Of a stretch of 64,000 nucleotides of DNA, positions 28,394-37,184 are shown one piece after another (within the stretch, counting starts at the first letter, position 1; the number at the start of each line of letters is the position of its first letter). The notes beneath the pieces are model-generated. The model ran no database searches and was not told where the DNA came from. It saw only the letters and a list, made by a program, of their open reading frames with translations. The translations under genes were made by a program, and so were the position numbers. This DNA comes from Photorhabdus noenieputensis (GTDB taxonomy: Bacteria > Pseudomonadota > Gammaproteobacteria > Enterobacterales > Enterobacteriaceae). The stretch spans positions 368,197-432,196 of the forward strand of contig NZ_RCWC01000001.1 of assembly GCF_018448935.1 (NCBI RefSeq), given 5' to 3'.

Positions 28394-30016
28394 ATGAGCC
28401 GTACTCTTAATATTGCCCTTGCACAGCTTAATTGGATGATTGGCGACATTGAAGGCAACTGTGAACGTATGTTGCAGACAGTACAGGAACAACAGCAACA
28501 AAGTGCTGATTTAGTTATGTTTTCTGAACTGGCGATATCCGGTTATTCTCCAGAAGATCTATTATTCCGGGCTGATTTTCATCAGCGTTGCCGTGAGCAA
28601 TTGGCACGTTTACAGGCTGCCAGTTGTCAAACTGCTATTTTAGTTGGTCATCCTTGGGAGCAAGACGGGGAGATTTACAACGCACTTTCCTTGTTCTGGC
28701 AAGGGAAAATCTTGGTCCGCTATTTCAAACAACGGTTACCAAATTATGGTGTTTTTGATGAAAAACGCTATTTTAAAGCGGGCGATCAAAGCTGTGTTGT
28801 GCCATTTAAGGGCTACAATCTTGGCTTATTGATTTGTGAAGACTTATGGTTTGATGAACCGATTAATGCCTTAAAACAGGCCGGTGCAGACTTAATTCTT
28901 TCCATCAATGCTTCGCCATATAATCGTGAAAAACCTTATATTCGCTATGAACTGATTAGAGAACATTGCCAACGCACAGATTTACCCATGATTTATCTTA
29001 ATCAGGTTGGTGGTCAGGATGAGCTGATTTTCGACGGCTGTTCTAAAGTTTTTAATGCAAGTGGTGAAGTGACTCATCGGTTAGCTGCATTTAATGAACA
29101 AATCCAGCAATGTCGCTTTAATGAATTAAAGATTGAACCTATGGTTAATCCGGCACCTGAATTACCGCCATTGCAGCAGGTATATCAGGCATTAGTCCTT
29201 TCAGTGCATGATTACGTTCGCAAAAATGGCTTTCAAGGCGTGTTATTAGGCTTATCTGGAGGAATTGACTCTGGCTTAACGCTGGCAATCGCGGTTGATG
29301 CATTGGGCAAAGATCATGTTCAGGCTGTTATGATGCCATTCCGCTATACATCTGAAATGAGTATAGAAGATGCTAAAGAACAAGCTGAGATGTTGGGTGT
29401 TGAGTTTAATGTGGTGTCGATCGAACCGATGTTTGATGCATTTATGGCACAATTTGAACCTCTGTTTGCGGGTACGGCCAAAGATACCACCGAAGAGAAT
29501 TTACAGGCGCGTTGCCGTGCCGTTATTCTGATGGCGATGTCGAATAAACGCCATCGTCTCGTGCTGACGACCAGTAATAAGAGTGAATCAGCGGTGGGAT
29601 ATTCCACACTATATGGTGATATGGCGGGTGGTTTTAATGCGCTGAAAGATGTACCGAAAACATTGGTATTTGAATTAGCAAAATATCGTAATACCGTTTC
29701 GCCGGCGATACCTCAACGAGTCATTGATCGTCCGCCATCGGCAGAATTGGCACCTGGGCAGCTTGATCAAGACAGTTTACCGCCTTATGACATTCTGGAT
29801 GATATTCTGGAAGGTTATGTGGAGCAGGATAAATCGGTTGATGAGCTGGTGGCTGCGGGGTTTGATGAACAGATTGTACGTAAAGTTGTTCGTTTGGTTG
29901 ATATCAACGAATATAAACGTCGTCAGGCTCCGGTGGGGCCGCGTATTACGCCACGTAATTTTGGTAAAGACAGACGTTACCCGATTACCTCTGGTTTCGG
30001 CCGTAAAAACTGGTAA
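28394..30016 (+). CDS. nadE: Glutamine-dependent NAD+ synthetase
   Basis: 540 residues with two domains. The N-terminal nitrilase-type amidotransferase hydrolyses glutamine (Glu in FSELAISGYSPEDL, Lys in FKQRLPNYGVFDEKRYF, Cys in LLICEDLWF). The C-terminal synthetase has the ATP-pyrophosphatase P-loop GLSGGIDSGLT and TTSNKSESAVGYSTLYGDMAGG. It makes NAD+ from deamido-NAD+, ATP and glutamine. The start at 28394 has GGGAGAG upstream and matches the family; an ATG six codons earlier does not. It probably shares a transcript with glnB 15 bp downstream. Confidence 0.96.
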   Translation: MSRTLNIALAQLNWMIGDIEGNCERMLQTVQEQQQQSADLVMFSELAISGYSPEDLLFRADFHQRCREQLARLQAASCQTAILVGHPWEQDGEIYNALSLFWQGKILVRYFKQRLPNYGVFDEKRYFKAGDQSCVVPFKGYNLGLLICEDLWFDEPINALKQAGADLILSINASPYNREKPYIRYELIREHCQRTDLPMIYLNQVGGQDELIFDGCSKVFNASGEVTHRLAAFNEQIQQCRFNELKIEPMVNPAPELPPLQQVYQALVLSVHDYVRKNGFQGVLLGLSGGIDSGLTLAIAVDALGKDHVQAVMMPFRYTSEMSIEDAKEQAEMLGVEFNVVSIEPMFDAFMAQFEPLFAGTAKDTTEENLQARCRAVILMAMSNKRHRLVLTTSNKSESAVGYSTLYGDMAGGFNALKDVPKTLVFELAKYRNTVSPAIPQRVIDRPPSAELAPGQLDQDSLPPYDILDDILEGYVEQDKSVDELVAAGFDEQIVRKVVRLVDINEYKRRQAPVGPRITPRNFGKDRRYPITSGFGRKNW

Positions 30017-30370
<354 letters not shown>

Positions 30371-30520
30371 CTTAATTTAAATTTTTGGGGGAGTGGTGAC
30401 AGGTAGATATAAGACGCCACTCTCAATAAAAGTAGCCGGAATTCTTCGATGACCGTTTAGACGGTCATCGATAGTAGATACATGCATTTATAATCTTATA
30501 TACTCAATCAAGGCGATGAA

Positions 30521-30811
30521 CTACCTTACAAGTAAAGGTTCTATCACATACCCATTTTCTGTAACTCGATTTTCTCCGACAATAATCTTAGTGTCAGGTA
30601 AAATGAAATATGAATATATGATTTTAAGTCTTCTGACTGACATGATGTAACCACGCCAATCGTCGACAACCCAAGAATCTCTATAACCTCCAGAAACTAT
30701 AGTAAAATAATCGTCGGACACTTTGAATTGTGCTTGATCAGTGCTCCAGTAGTTAATTGCAACTTCAATCGTGTCACATTTCGTATTGTTGGTAACGTGA
30801 ATCATGCCCAT
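30521..30811 (-). CDS. Unknown small protein, paralogue 1 of a tandem pair
   Basis: 96 residues, about 75% identical to the next gene. The pattern is IHVTNNTKCDTIEVAINYWSTD, then SDDYFTI, SWVVDDWRGYIMSV and SYFILPDTKIIVGENRVTENGYVI. This suggests a small beta-rich soluble protein; no signal peptide or membrane segment is visible. The ATG has GGGAG upstream. Tryptophan and tyrosine content and small size recall secreted or inclusion-type proteins, but I do not recognise the family. It lies just outside the island's left repeat. Confidence 0.65.
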   Translation of the reverse strand: MGMIHVTNNTKCDTIEVAINYWSTDQAQFKVSDDYFTIVSGGYRDSWVVDDWRGYIMSVRRLKIIYSYFILPDTKIIVGENRVTENGYVIEPLLVR

Positions 30812-30903
30812 ATTACAACTCCCTTACTATTTCAATCTGATTTCATTAAGATTTGACTTTATTAGGATGCCGTTTCGGGCTAGCAACATTAAATATAAAT
30901 GAG

Positions 30904-31194
30904 CTAGCTTACAAATAAAGGTTTTATCACATACTCATTTTCTGTAACTCTATTTTCTCCGACAATAATCTTGGTGTCAGGTAAAATGAAATATGAAAAT
31001 GTAATTCCTAGCCTTTTGACTGACATGATATAACCGCGCCAATCGTCAACAAACCAGGAAGCCCTAAAATATCCAGGACTGATATTAAAATAATCGTCGG
31101 ACACTGTGAATCTTGCGTAATCAGTGCTCCAGTAGTTAATCGCAACTTCAATCGTATCATTTTTCATATTGTTGGTAACGTGAATAATGCCCAT
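30904..31194 (-). CDS. Unknown small protein, paralogue 2 of a tandem pair
   Basis: 96 residues aligned without gaps to its neighbour (IHVTNNMKNDTIEVAINYWSTD..DDYFNISPGYFRASWFVDDW). The duplication unit is about 383 bp and includes the upstream spacer. The ATG at 31194 is chosen because it aligns with paralogue 1; a GTG five codons upstream is possible. Conservation of both frames and of the DDWRGYIMSV core suggests both are under selection. Function unknown. Confidence 0.65.
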   Translation of the reverse strand: MGIIHVTNNMKNDTIEVAINYWSTDYARFTVSDDYFNISPGYFRASWFVDDWRGYIMSVKRLGITFSYFILPDTKIIVGENRVTENEYVIKPLFVS

Positions 31195-31209
31195 ATTACA
31201 ACCACTCAC

Positions 31210-31614
31210 TATTTCAATCTGATTTTATTAAGATTAGACTTATTAGGATGTTGCTTTGGACTAACAACATTAAGTATAGATGAGAAATTCTTATTTAATT
31301 TAATATTCTTTATCGTTTTTATTTCATAAAATAACTGATCACTATAATTAATGTTTGGAATAAATTATCAAAGCAGTTTTTAATTTAAACTATCGGATGA
31401 TTTATTACGGCTTGAAACTAGTTAAATCTTTTCAAACCGTAAATAGTGGTAAATAAGAATTGCGTGAAAACCTCTTACTTGCTGAAAATATGTTGGATTA
31501 TTTTTGCCTTGGCTTTCTGGACAGGTCATCATAAATATCATTATTATAAATTAAATACTATTTCTGTTCACTTTACTTTATTGGTTATTATCACCGCATA
31601 ACATTTTTAATATT
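31210..31614. other. AT-rich gap, no gene recognised
   Basis: About 400 bp upstream of the two minus-strand small genes, presumably holding their promoter. In the ancestral order this would be the sequence just downstream of hmp. I see no open frame or strong structure in it. Confidence 0.5.
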
Positions 31615-31677
31615 AAGTTGAAAATTTAAATCACCTTATGTGGGCCAAAACATTCATAGTGAATAAATTGTTTATCA
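31615..31677 (-). repeat. Left copy of the hmp 3' end (63-bp direct repeat)
   Basis: 61 of 63 bases match 46014-46076, which cover the last ~16 codons of hmp ([12 protein letters not shown] and stop) plus 11 bases beyond. Orientation is the same as in hmp. Similarity ends abruptly at 31677/31678. The two copies bracket the vgrG-to-ABC island, like attachment sites or the footprint of a recombination event. Confidence 0.9.
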
Positions 31678-31682
31678 TTACT

Positions 31683-31717
31683 TCTGTCCTCTATCCTCTG
31701 TCCTCTGTCCTCTGTCT
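31683..31717. repeat. Five tandem copies of a 7-bp unit (TCTGTCC)
   Basis: TCTGTCC, TCTATCC, TCTGTCC, TCTGTCC and TCTGTCT follow one another directly, six bases after the left island repeat and about 130 bp before vgrG. The unit is a pyrimidine-rich heptamer. It is not inside an open frame. Confidence 0.85.
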
Positions 31718-31843
31718 TCTGCTATTTCATCATATTTTCTTATGAACTCATTGCATGATTGATTAAAAAATATCATAATTGCTTCTTTTGTGATCATTTC
31801 GCGTGGGTATATTGTGGACTGACAACTCAATTATAGGTAATAG

Positions 31844-33880
31844 TTGCTTATGGTTAATGATTTTAATGTGGAACGAACCGGGCTGGTTTTTACTCTCACG
31901 GCCGGTAATCTCCCTGTGAAAACTTTTGCTGTGGTTGAATTTACACTGAATGAAGCCTTGTCAACGCTATTCAGTTTGCAAGCCACAGTGACTTGTGCCA
32001 ATCCAGATATTGATTTTGCAGATGTTCTGGATCAATACGCCACATTGACCGTTTATCGTGACGGGCAGCCTGAGCGTTATATCACCGGGATTGTGACTCA
32101 TTTTGTGCAGGAAACAACGGGACGTTATCGTAGTTGTTATTACCTGACTCTCCACCCTTCCTTGTGGCGTGCCGGATTGCGGGTTAACTCCCGAATTTTT
32201 CAGAATAAATCCGTCACCGATATTATTGATAGGCTATTGAAAGAAAATGGCGTTCGGCAATTCTCTTGTCTATTGCGCTATGAACATCCAGTACGGGAGT
32301 TCTGTGTTCAGTACGATGAGAGTGATTTGGCTTTTTTACAGCGTCTGTTAGCTGATGAAGGGATCTTTTATTACTATTACTTTGATCAGGATAAGGGCGA
32401 GCCGACAATGATTTTTGTCGACTCTTATACCAAGAATGGCTCTCTTTCACTGCCCTACAACCCAGAACCTGATGTTACAGGCAATCAGTGTTGCATCAGC
32501 CAGTTTCGTTGGGGAGAAAGGGTGGGCGTTGCTGAAGTTTCGGTGAGAGACTACACGTTTAAACATCCCCGGTGGTATTCTGATTTTCAATTCCATGAAA
32601 ATCACAGGTACATCAGTAATCAGCGTTCGGATTTAAATAGCTACTATTACTATGACTTTCCCGGACGTTATAAGGATGGAAATGGGCAACGGATAAGTCA
32701 GTACCGGTTGGAGGCGTTACGTAATGATGCTTTGCTCGGCTGTGGGCAAAGTGACAGTTTTGCTCTCTTGCCGGGCATGTGGTTTACGCTTACCGATCAT
32801 CCGAAAGAAAAATTTAATGCGCCGTGGCAAATAATCCAAATTACTCACCGTGGCCATCAACCTCAAGCAGATGAATCTCATTTTGATAGCAGAGGGACGA
32901 TTTTAACGAACAGTTTTACCTTTGGTAGTCCCAATCGGGTATGGCGTCCCTTTCCTTACCCCAAGCCACATATTGATGGCCTGCAAATTGCCACCGTGGT
33001 GGGACCAGAGGGAGAAGAAATATTTTGTGATGAATATGGGCGGGTACGGGTGCAATTTGCCTGGGATCGATATGGCAAGCTTAATGATCAAAGTTCTTGC
33101 TGGATAAGAGTTAGCCAATCTTGGGCTGGACACTGTTGGGGAATGATGACCATCCCGCGTGTTGGTCAGGAAGTACTGGTTGATTTCATGCATGGCGATC
33201 CTGACCAGCCGATTATTATTGGTCGTACCTATAATGCCATTAATCTCCCACCGAACCGTTTGCCGATGGCAAAAACGCAGATGGTAATCCGATCAAAAAC
33301 CCATAAAGGGGAAGGATTTAATGAACTGCGTTTTGATGATGATAAAGGCGGTGAGGAAATCTATATTCATGCTCAGAAGAACATGAAAACGGAGATTTTA
33401 AACGATGAAATGGTCAATATTGCACATAATCAGACTCATCATATTAAACACGATGCTCACTTACGTGTTGATAATGAATATCGTGTTCTGGCGCAGCAAG
33501 ATATTTCCGTTTCAACCGGACAAAAACTTCATATTAAAGCTGACGATGCGTTGTTGGTACAAAGTGGCAATGAAATTCATCTCAGTTCCGGGGCGAAGGT
33601 GGTTATTGATGCTGGCAGTGAGCTAACCTTACAGGCTGCGGGGCATTTTATTAAAATTGATGCCAGTGGCATCAGTAGTAGTGCCGGAATTAGTTTTGCC
33701 AGTGGAACACCGGGCACAGGTTCGGGTTGGGGAGGAAAACTGCCGGATATGCTGGATAAATTGGAACAGGTCAGTGCTGAAATATCCACTCCTGTTGCTC
33801 AAGAACTACTTAAAGAAATTTGTCTCAGTTGTTTGATGAAAGCTGAACTTGAAGAAGCAATAACCGTTATCCGGGGGTAA
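31844..33880 (+). CDS. vgrG: Type VI secretion spike protein VgrG
   Basis: 678 residues. The N-terminal gp27-like region (FTLNEALSTLFSLQ, RYITGIVTHF, EFCVQYDESDLAFLQRLLADEGIFYYY) is followed by the gp5/OB region (VRVQFAWDRYGKLNDQSSCWIRVSQSWAG, GWGMMTIPRVGQEVL-like) and the long beta-needle with ELRFDDDKGGEEIYIHAQKNM. It forms the trimeric T6SS tip. The C-terminus carries no recognisable enzyme, so cargo must be adaptor-loaded. Start: TTG at 31844 has the better-spaced AGGT; ATG at 31850 is also possible. No T6SS core genes are nearby. Confidence 0.95.
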   Translation: MLMVNDFNVERTGLVFTLTAGNLPVKTFAVVEFTLNEALSTLFSLQATVTCANPDIDFADVLDQYATLTVYRDGQPERYITGIVTHFVQETTGRYRSCYYLTLHPSLWRAGLRVNSRIFQNKSVTDIIDRLLKENGVRQFSCLLRYEHPVREFCVQYDESDLAFLQRLLADEGIFYYYYFDQDKGEPTMIFVDSYTKNGSLSLPYNPEPDVTGNQCCISQFRWGERVGVAEVSVRDYTFKHPRWYSDFQFHENHRYISNQRSDLNSYYYYDFPGRYKDGNGQRISQYRLEALRNDALLGCGQSDSFALLPGMWFTLTDHPKEKFNAPWQIIQITHRGHQPQADESHFDSRGTILTNSFTFGSPNRVWRPFPYPKPHIDGLQIATVVGPEGEEIFCDEYGRVRVQFAWDRYGKLNDQSSCWIRVSQSWAGHCWGMMTIPRVGQEVLVDFMHGDPDQPIIIGRTYNAINLPPNRLPMAKTQMVIRSKTHKGEGFNELRFDDDKGGEEIYIHAQKNMKTEILNDEMVNIAHNQTHHIKHDAHLRVDNEYRVLAQQDISVSTGQKLHIKADDALLVQSGNEIHLSSGAKVVIDAGSELTLQAAGHFIKIDASGISSSAGISFASGTPGTGSGWGGKLPDMLDKLEQVSAEISTPVAQELLKEICLSCLMKAELEEAITVIRG

Positions 33881-33882
33881 TT

Positions 33883-34380
33883 ATGACACTTGAATTAAGC
33901 GAAAAATTGGTTAATTACCAGAAAAAACATCCCGGCATTCGGCTTTACGCGCTGGTGAATGGTTTGCAGTATGAACGCTGTTTTGGTGAGGAGATTAATT
34001 ATATCGTGGGTGTCAACAATCCACTATTCCGGCACTATCCAGATTCAAAACTTGCATTTGCAGGCCCGTGGCTGTTTGATATGGAATATGCGCATCAATG
34101 GCAAGAGAAATTGTCAATACTTGAAGAAACGTATCCGGCAGTATCATGGTTATTAACCTCTCTGTCATTAGATAAGCTGACCCGCCATCTTGTGTCATAT
34201 TTAAATATTCAACTGCCGACAAAACAGATGGCGCTTCTACGTTTTTATGATCCTCGTATTTTGCATCGCATCAGTGACATTTTTAGCCATGAGCAATTGT
34301 CTGTATTCACACATTGTATTAATAAATGGGTTTATAAATACAATGCCACTTATTATTCGGTGTCAGGAGTTCCATTATGA
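33883..34380 (+). CDS. DUF4123 T6SS effector adaptor (Tap/TEC-like)
   Basis: 165 residues with the DUF4123 pattern: RLYALVNGLQYERCF at residues ~20-35, AGPWLFDM near 62-69, then the helical half with LTRHLVSYLNIQLPTKQMALLRFYDPRIL. These adaptors hold an effector and load it on the C-terminus of a specific VgrG. It starts two bases after vgrG and overlaps the next gene by four bases, so all three are cotranslated. The likely cargo is the nuclease array downstream. Confidence 0.9.
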   Translation: MTLELSEKLVNYQKKHPGIRLYALVNGLQYERCFGEEINYIVGVNNPLFRHYPDSKLAFAGPWLFDMEYAHQWQEKLSILEETYPAVSWLLTSLSLDKLTRHLVSYLNIQLPTKQMALLRFYDPRILHRISDIFSHEQLSVFTHCINKWVYKYNATYYSVSGVPL

Positions 34381-34718
34381 TTGAATTGACTCAGGAACAG
34401 TTTGATATTATCACCAAGCTGGAAAAACAGACGGTGGTTGATCGTATACAGGCCGAACTTCTTGCCAAACATGCGGATTTAATTCCTTCCCCATCTTCGC
34501 TGAACGAACGGTTAATGGCTGCTTATGATTATTTGCTGACATTAAACTTTCAGGATAAATACTTGATTCAATCCTATTTATCTCTGGTCGCGTTTAATCC
34601 TGATTTTCAGCATGCCTCGTCAATCAAGTCTGCTTTGGAATCTCCTGATCAGAAATCCGAGCAACAGTTTAAAGATATTCTTTGTATTGCAAAAAATAAG
34701 ATAAACAGGAAATGTTAA
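34377..34718 (+). CDS. Small T6SS-linked accessory protein, unknown
   Basis: 113 mostly alpha-helical residues (LTQEQFDIITKLEKQTVVDRIQAELLAKHADLIP, LMAAYDYLLTLNFQDKYLIQSYLSLVAFNPDF). It overlaps the adaptor gene (ATGA) and ends one base before effector 1. Genes of this size often follow DUF4123 genes, so a cargo-loading or folding role is plausible, but I know no characterised relative. Its last residues (IAKNKINRKC) are encoded by the same sequence that ends the PAAR remnants downstream, in the same frame, so the 3' end is a recombination junction. Confidence 0.75.
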   Translation: MIELTQEQFDIITKLEKQTVVDRIQAELLAKHADLIPSPSSLNERLMAAYDYLLTLNFQDKYLIQSYLSLVAFNPDFQHASSIKSALESPDQKSEQQFKDILCIAKNKINRKC

Positions 34719-34719
34719 T

Positions 34720-35493
34720 ATGCCAATACCCTTATTAGCCCCTGTTGCAGTGGGAGCGGCTGAATATGTCGCCAGCGCCTGTGCCGGAGTATTAATTGCA
34801 GTCGGTATCATGGAAGCGGGTAAAGATAAATCCGTAATAGATGATGACAGTATTCAACATAAGAAAACGGACTTTGTAATCAGTCCTGACATCACGGATG
34901 AAGATCGAAATATTGTCTGGAGTGCCGAAGCTTATGCGGATTTCTGGGAGGATGATGACTTAGGGGAAGAATCCGTTGATACCAGTGCGGTTCAAGTTAA
35001 GGCTCAGTCTAAGACGGAAGAGTGTGAAAAAACGGAAACTAAAAAAGAGTGTCAGGCTTGTCTGGCTATTCCGGTGACGAGTGAAAAATATCGCAAGGTG
35101 AGTCGCTGGAGCGCCATCACGATTAACTATCAGCGATTTATTGCTAAAACTAAATATGATCCAGCCACACAAATGATTCAGGAGTTTCAGTGCCTGAAAG
35201 TGACGTTTGATGGCTGGCGGCCAGCGTATTGTTTATTTTTAGAGGCCAAAGCGCGGTATGACCAGTTTTTTAATAATGGGGGTGGCCCCAAAGAGTGGTG
35301 GAAAGGTGAACGTTCTGGGCGAGATCAGGCAGCACGACAACAGGGAGTATGTAATCTACTAAACTGTACACCTAATGTGGAATGGCATTTTTTACAACCG
35401 ATTAGTTATCGTTATTTTCAACGAATATTTCATATTTATAAAAATATTAGTGTTCACTATACGCCGTGCCCTGAATTGAATGGCATTGTTTAA
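34720..35493 (+). CDS. T6SS nuclease effector, Tox-REase-5-like, copy 1
   Basis: 257 residues. A hydrophobic, alanine/glycine-rich N-terminus (4-31) may be a membrane-crossing or loading segment. An acidic linker follows, with a cysteine-rich stretch (ECEKTETKKECQAC, 101-114). The C-terminal toxin domain has Asp164 and Glu175-x-Lys177 (FDGWRPAYCLFLEAKARYDQFF), a PD-(D/E)xK nuclease arrangement as in Tox-REase-5, then WWKG and VEWHFLQPISYRYF. Residues 1-184 are almost identical in all four copies; the remainder varies. Target: DNA in recipient cells (inference). Confidence 0.85.
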   Translation: MPIPLLAPVAVGAAEYVASACAGVLIAVGIMEAGKDKSVIDDDSIQHKKTDFVISPDITDEDRNIVWSAEAYADFWEDDDLGEESVDTSAVQVKAQSKTEECEKTETKKECQACLAIPVTSEKYRKVSRWSAITINYQRFIAKTKYDPATQMIQEFQCLKVTFDGWRPAYCLFLEAKARYDQFFNNGGGPKEWWKGERSGRDQAARQQGVCNLLNCTPNVEWHFLQPISYRYFQRIFHIYKNISVHYTPCPELNGIV

Positions 35494-35510
35494 AGTAAAA
35501 GGAGGGTAAA

Positions 35511-36233
35511 ATGTCAATAATTCGTCTGGAAATTAATATATATTATGAACAACATAAAACTATTACTGTCAACACTGTGTTGATGGATTTATTCCATATT
35601 ACTCAGCAGCTTGATATTTTTTTTAACCAGAAGAAGACTTGGTTTTTACAAGGGTATTCTAGGAAGGAGGCATTGAAACATATAGTTTTTGATGAGCAGG
35701 GGCCAACTGGAGCAGCAATAAAGAGTTTTGAAAATAGCCATAAAAAAAATTTTCCTTTTCTTAATGAAGGTATATGGGATGGTGAAGAAGATAGTATAGC
35801 TAGTGGTATTAGTTACAGCAAAATGTTAATGGATCGTCCTAACTGGGTTTGGTTGACTCTAAGGTTGAAAATTGGCTGTGACCAGTTCAATATTTCCCGA
35901 TTAATTAATCTGATTAAATATTTAGTTGTTAGTCGTGATTTCCCTTATATCCAAATAGAAACTAATGGCTACACTTTATGGAGTAAAAATGTTTTCCCTG
36001 ATCGTCTCAGCGTTGGCTGGATGCTTTACCAGCCCCGTATTATTGATAAATCCTATCTGCCTATGGCGGAAGATATGCTCCCTGTGTATCAAAATAATGA
36101 ACAGGTCGGCACGCTGATTATTACCAAAAAAGGCATTTTTGATGGAAAAAATCAGGATGATATTGATAAATCTAATGATGTTGAAATTCAGTTGGTGAAT
36201 CTGGGATTACTGCCATTAATTACCGAAGTTTAA
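35511..36233 (+). CDS. Cognate immunity protein, Imm52-like, copy 1
   Basis: 240 residues, 17 bp after effector 1 with an AAAGGAGGG ribosome site. No export signal, as expected for an immunity protein against a cytoplasmic nuclease. Conserved landmarks are LMDLFHIT, GYSRKEALKHIVFDEQGPT, PNWVWL and SRDFPYIQIE. The final 80 residues (VFPDRLSVGWMLYQPRIIDKS to LGLLPLITEV) are nearly identical in all four copies, while the first 160 vary. The pairing with a REase-5-type toxin supports the Imm52 assignment. This is the most diverged of the four. Confidence 0.83.
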   Translation: MSIIRLEINIYYEQHKTITVNTVLMDLFHITQQLDIFFNQKKTWFLQGYSRKEALKHIVFDEQGPTGAAIKSFENSHKKNFPFLNEGIWDGEEDSIASGISYSKMLMDRPNWVWLTLRLKIGCDQFNISRLINLIKYLVVSRDFPYIQIETNGYTLWSKNVFPDRLSVGWMLYQPRIIDKSYLPMAEDMLPVYQNNEQVGTLIITKKGIFDGKNQDDIDKSNDVEIQLVNLGLLPLITEV

Positions 36234-36279
36234 TGGAGGATGATATTTTTTACCAATTGAAAAACGATGGAGAACTTTC

Positions 36280-36354
36280 ATGTCAGAAGTGGTTATTCTG
36301 TTAGGTGATACAACAGAGCATGGCGGTAAGGTTATTACCGTTATTGATGAATAG
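36280..36354 (+). pseudogene. PAAR gene head, remnant 1
   Basis: Behind a GGAG ribosome site an ATG opens SEVVILLGDTTEHGGKVITVIDE and then a TAG. This matches the first strand of PAAR spike-tip proteins (V.LGD.T.HGG.VI). The rest of the domain is absent; the next conserved sequence leads directly into effector 2. Confidence 0.8.
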
Positions 36355-36407
36355 ACTTACAATGGTGTGCTTATTATGGCAAAAAATAAGATAAACAGGA
36401 GACGAAT

Positions 36408-37172
36408 ATGCCAATGCCCTTATTAGCCCCTGTCGCTGTAGGTGCGGCTGAATATGTCGCAAGCGCCTGTGCCGGGGTATTAATCGCAGTCGGTATCATG
36501 GAAGCGGGTAAAGATAAATCCGTAATAGATGATGACAGTATTCAACATAAGAAAACGGACTTTGTAATCAGTCCTGACATCACGGATGAAGATCGAAATA
36601 TTGTCTGGAGTGCCGAAGCCTATGCGGATTTTTGGGAGGACGATGATTTAGGGGAAGAATCCGTTGATACCAGTGCGGTTCAAGTTAAGGCTCAGTCTAA
36701 GACGGAAGAGTGTGAAAAAACGGAAACTAAAAAAGAGTGTCAGGCTTGCCTGGCTATTCCGGTGACGAGTGAAAAGTATCGCAAAGTTAGTCGATGGAGC
36801 GCCATCACGATTAACTATCAGCGATTTATTGCGAAAACTAAATATGACCCGACCACACAAATGATTCAGGAGTTTCAATGTTTAAAAGTGACCTTTGATG
36901 GCTGGCGGCCAGCGTATTGCTTATTTCTGGAAGCCAAAGCGCGGTATGACCAGTTTTTTATTAGTGAGGATGAGCCTAAAGGTTGGTGGAAAGGTGTTAA
37001 ATCAGCACAAAATCAGGCTGTCAGACATCAGGCCGTCTGTGATGTACTGGATAGCACTCCTCACGTGGAATGGTACTTTTTACAGCCCATCAGTTATGGA
37101 TATTTTAAAGTACTATTTAGTAAATATAAAAATATCAGTGTTCACTATACCCCTTGCGATAGTTTAGTTTAA
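36408..37172 (+). CDS. T6SS nuclease effector, Tox-REase-5-like, copy 2
   Basis: 254 residues, identical to copy 1 over most of residues 1-184, including Asp164 and Glu175-x-Lys177. It diverges after YDQFF: ISEDEPKGWWKGVKSAQNQAVRHQ, then VEWYFLQPISYGYFKVLFS and the end HYTPCDSLV. The start has AGGAGACGA upstream. The unit begins 1688 bp after copy 1. Because the nuclease motif is invariant and the variation is C-terminal, the variable part probably governs immunity specificity rather than chemistry. Confidence 0.85.
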   Translation: MPMPLLAPVAVGAAEYVASACAGVLIAVGIMEAGKDKSVIDDDSIQHKKTDFVISPDITDEDRNIVWSAEAYADFWEDDDLGEESVDTSAVQVKAQSKTEECEKTETKKECQACLAIPVTSEKYRKVSRWSAITINYQRFIAKTKYDPTTQMIQEFQCLKVTFDGWRPAYCLFLEAKARYDQFFISEDEPKGWWKGVKSAQNQAVRHQAVCDVLDSTPHVEWYFLQPISYGYFKVLFSKYKNISVHYTPCDSLV

Positions 37173-37184
37173 CACGAGGTAAAC

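Noticed and set aside
30447..30470. Definite terminator of glnB
   Set aside because: The stem is perfect but no T run follows on either strand; mentioned only as a possibility under glnB.
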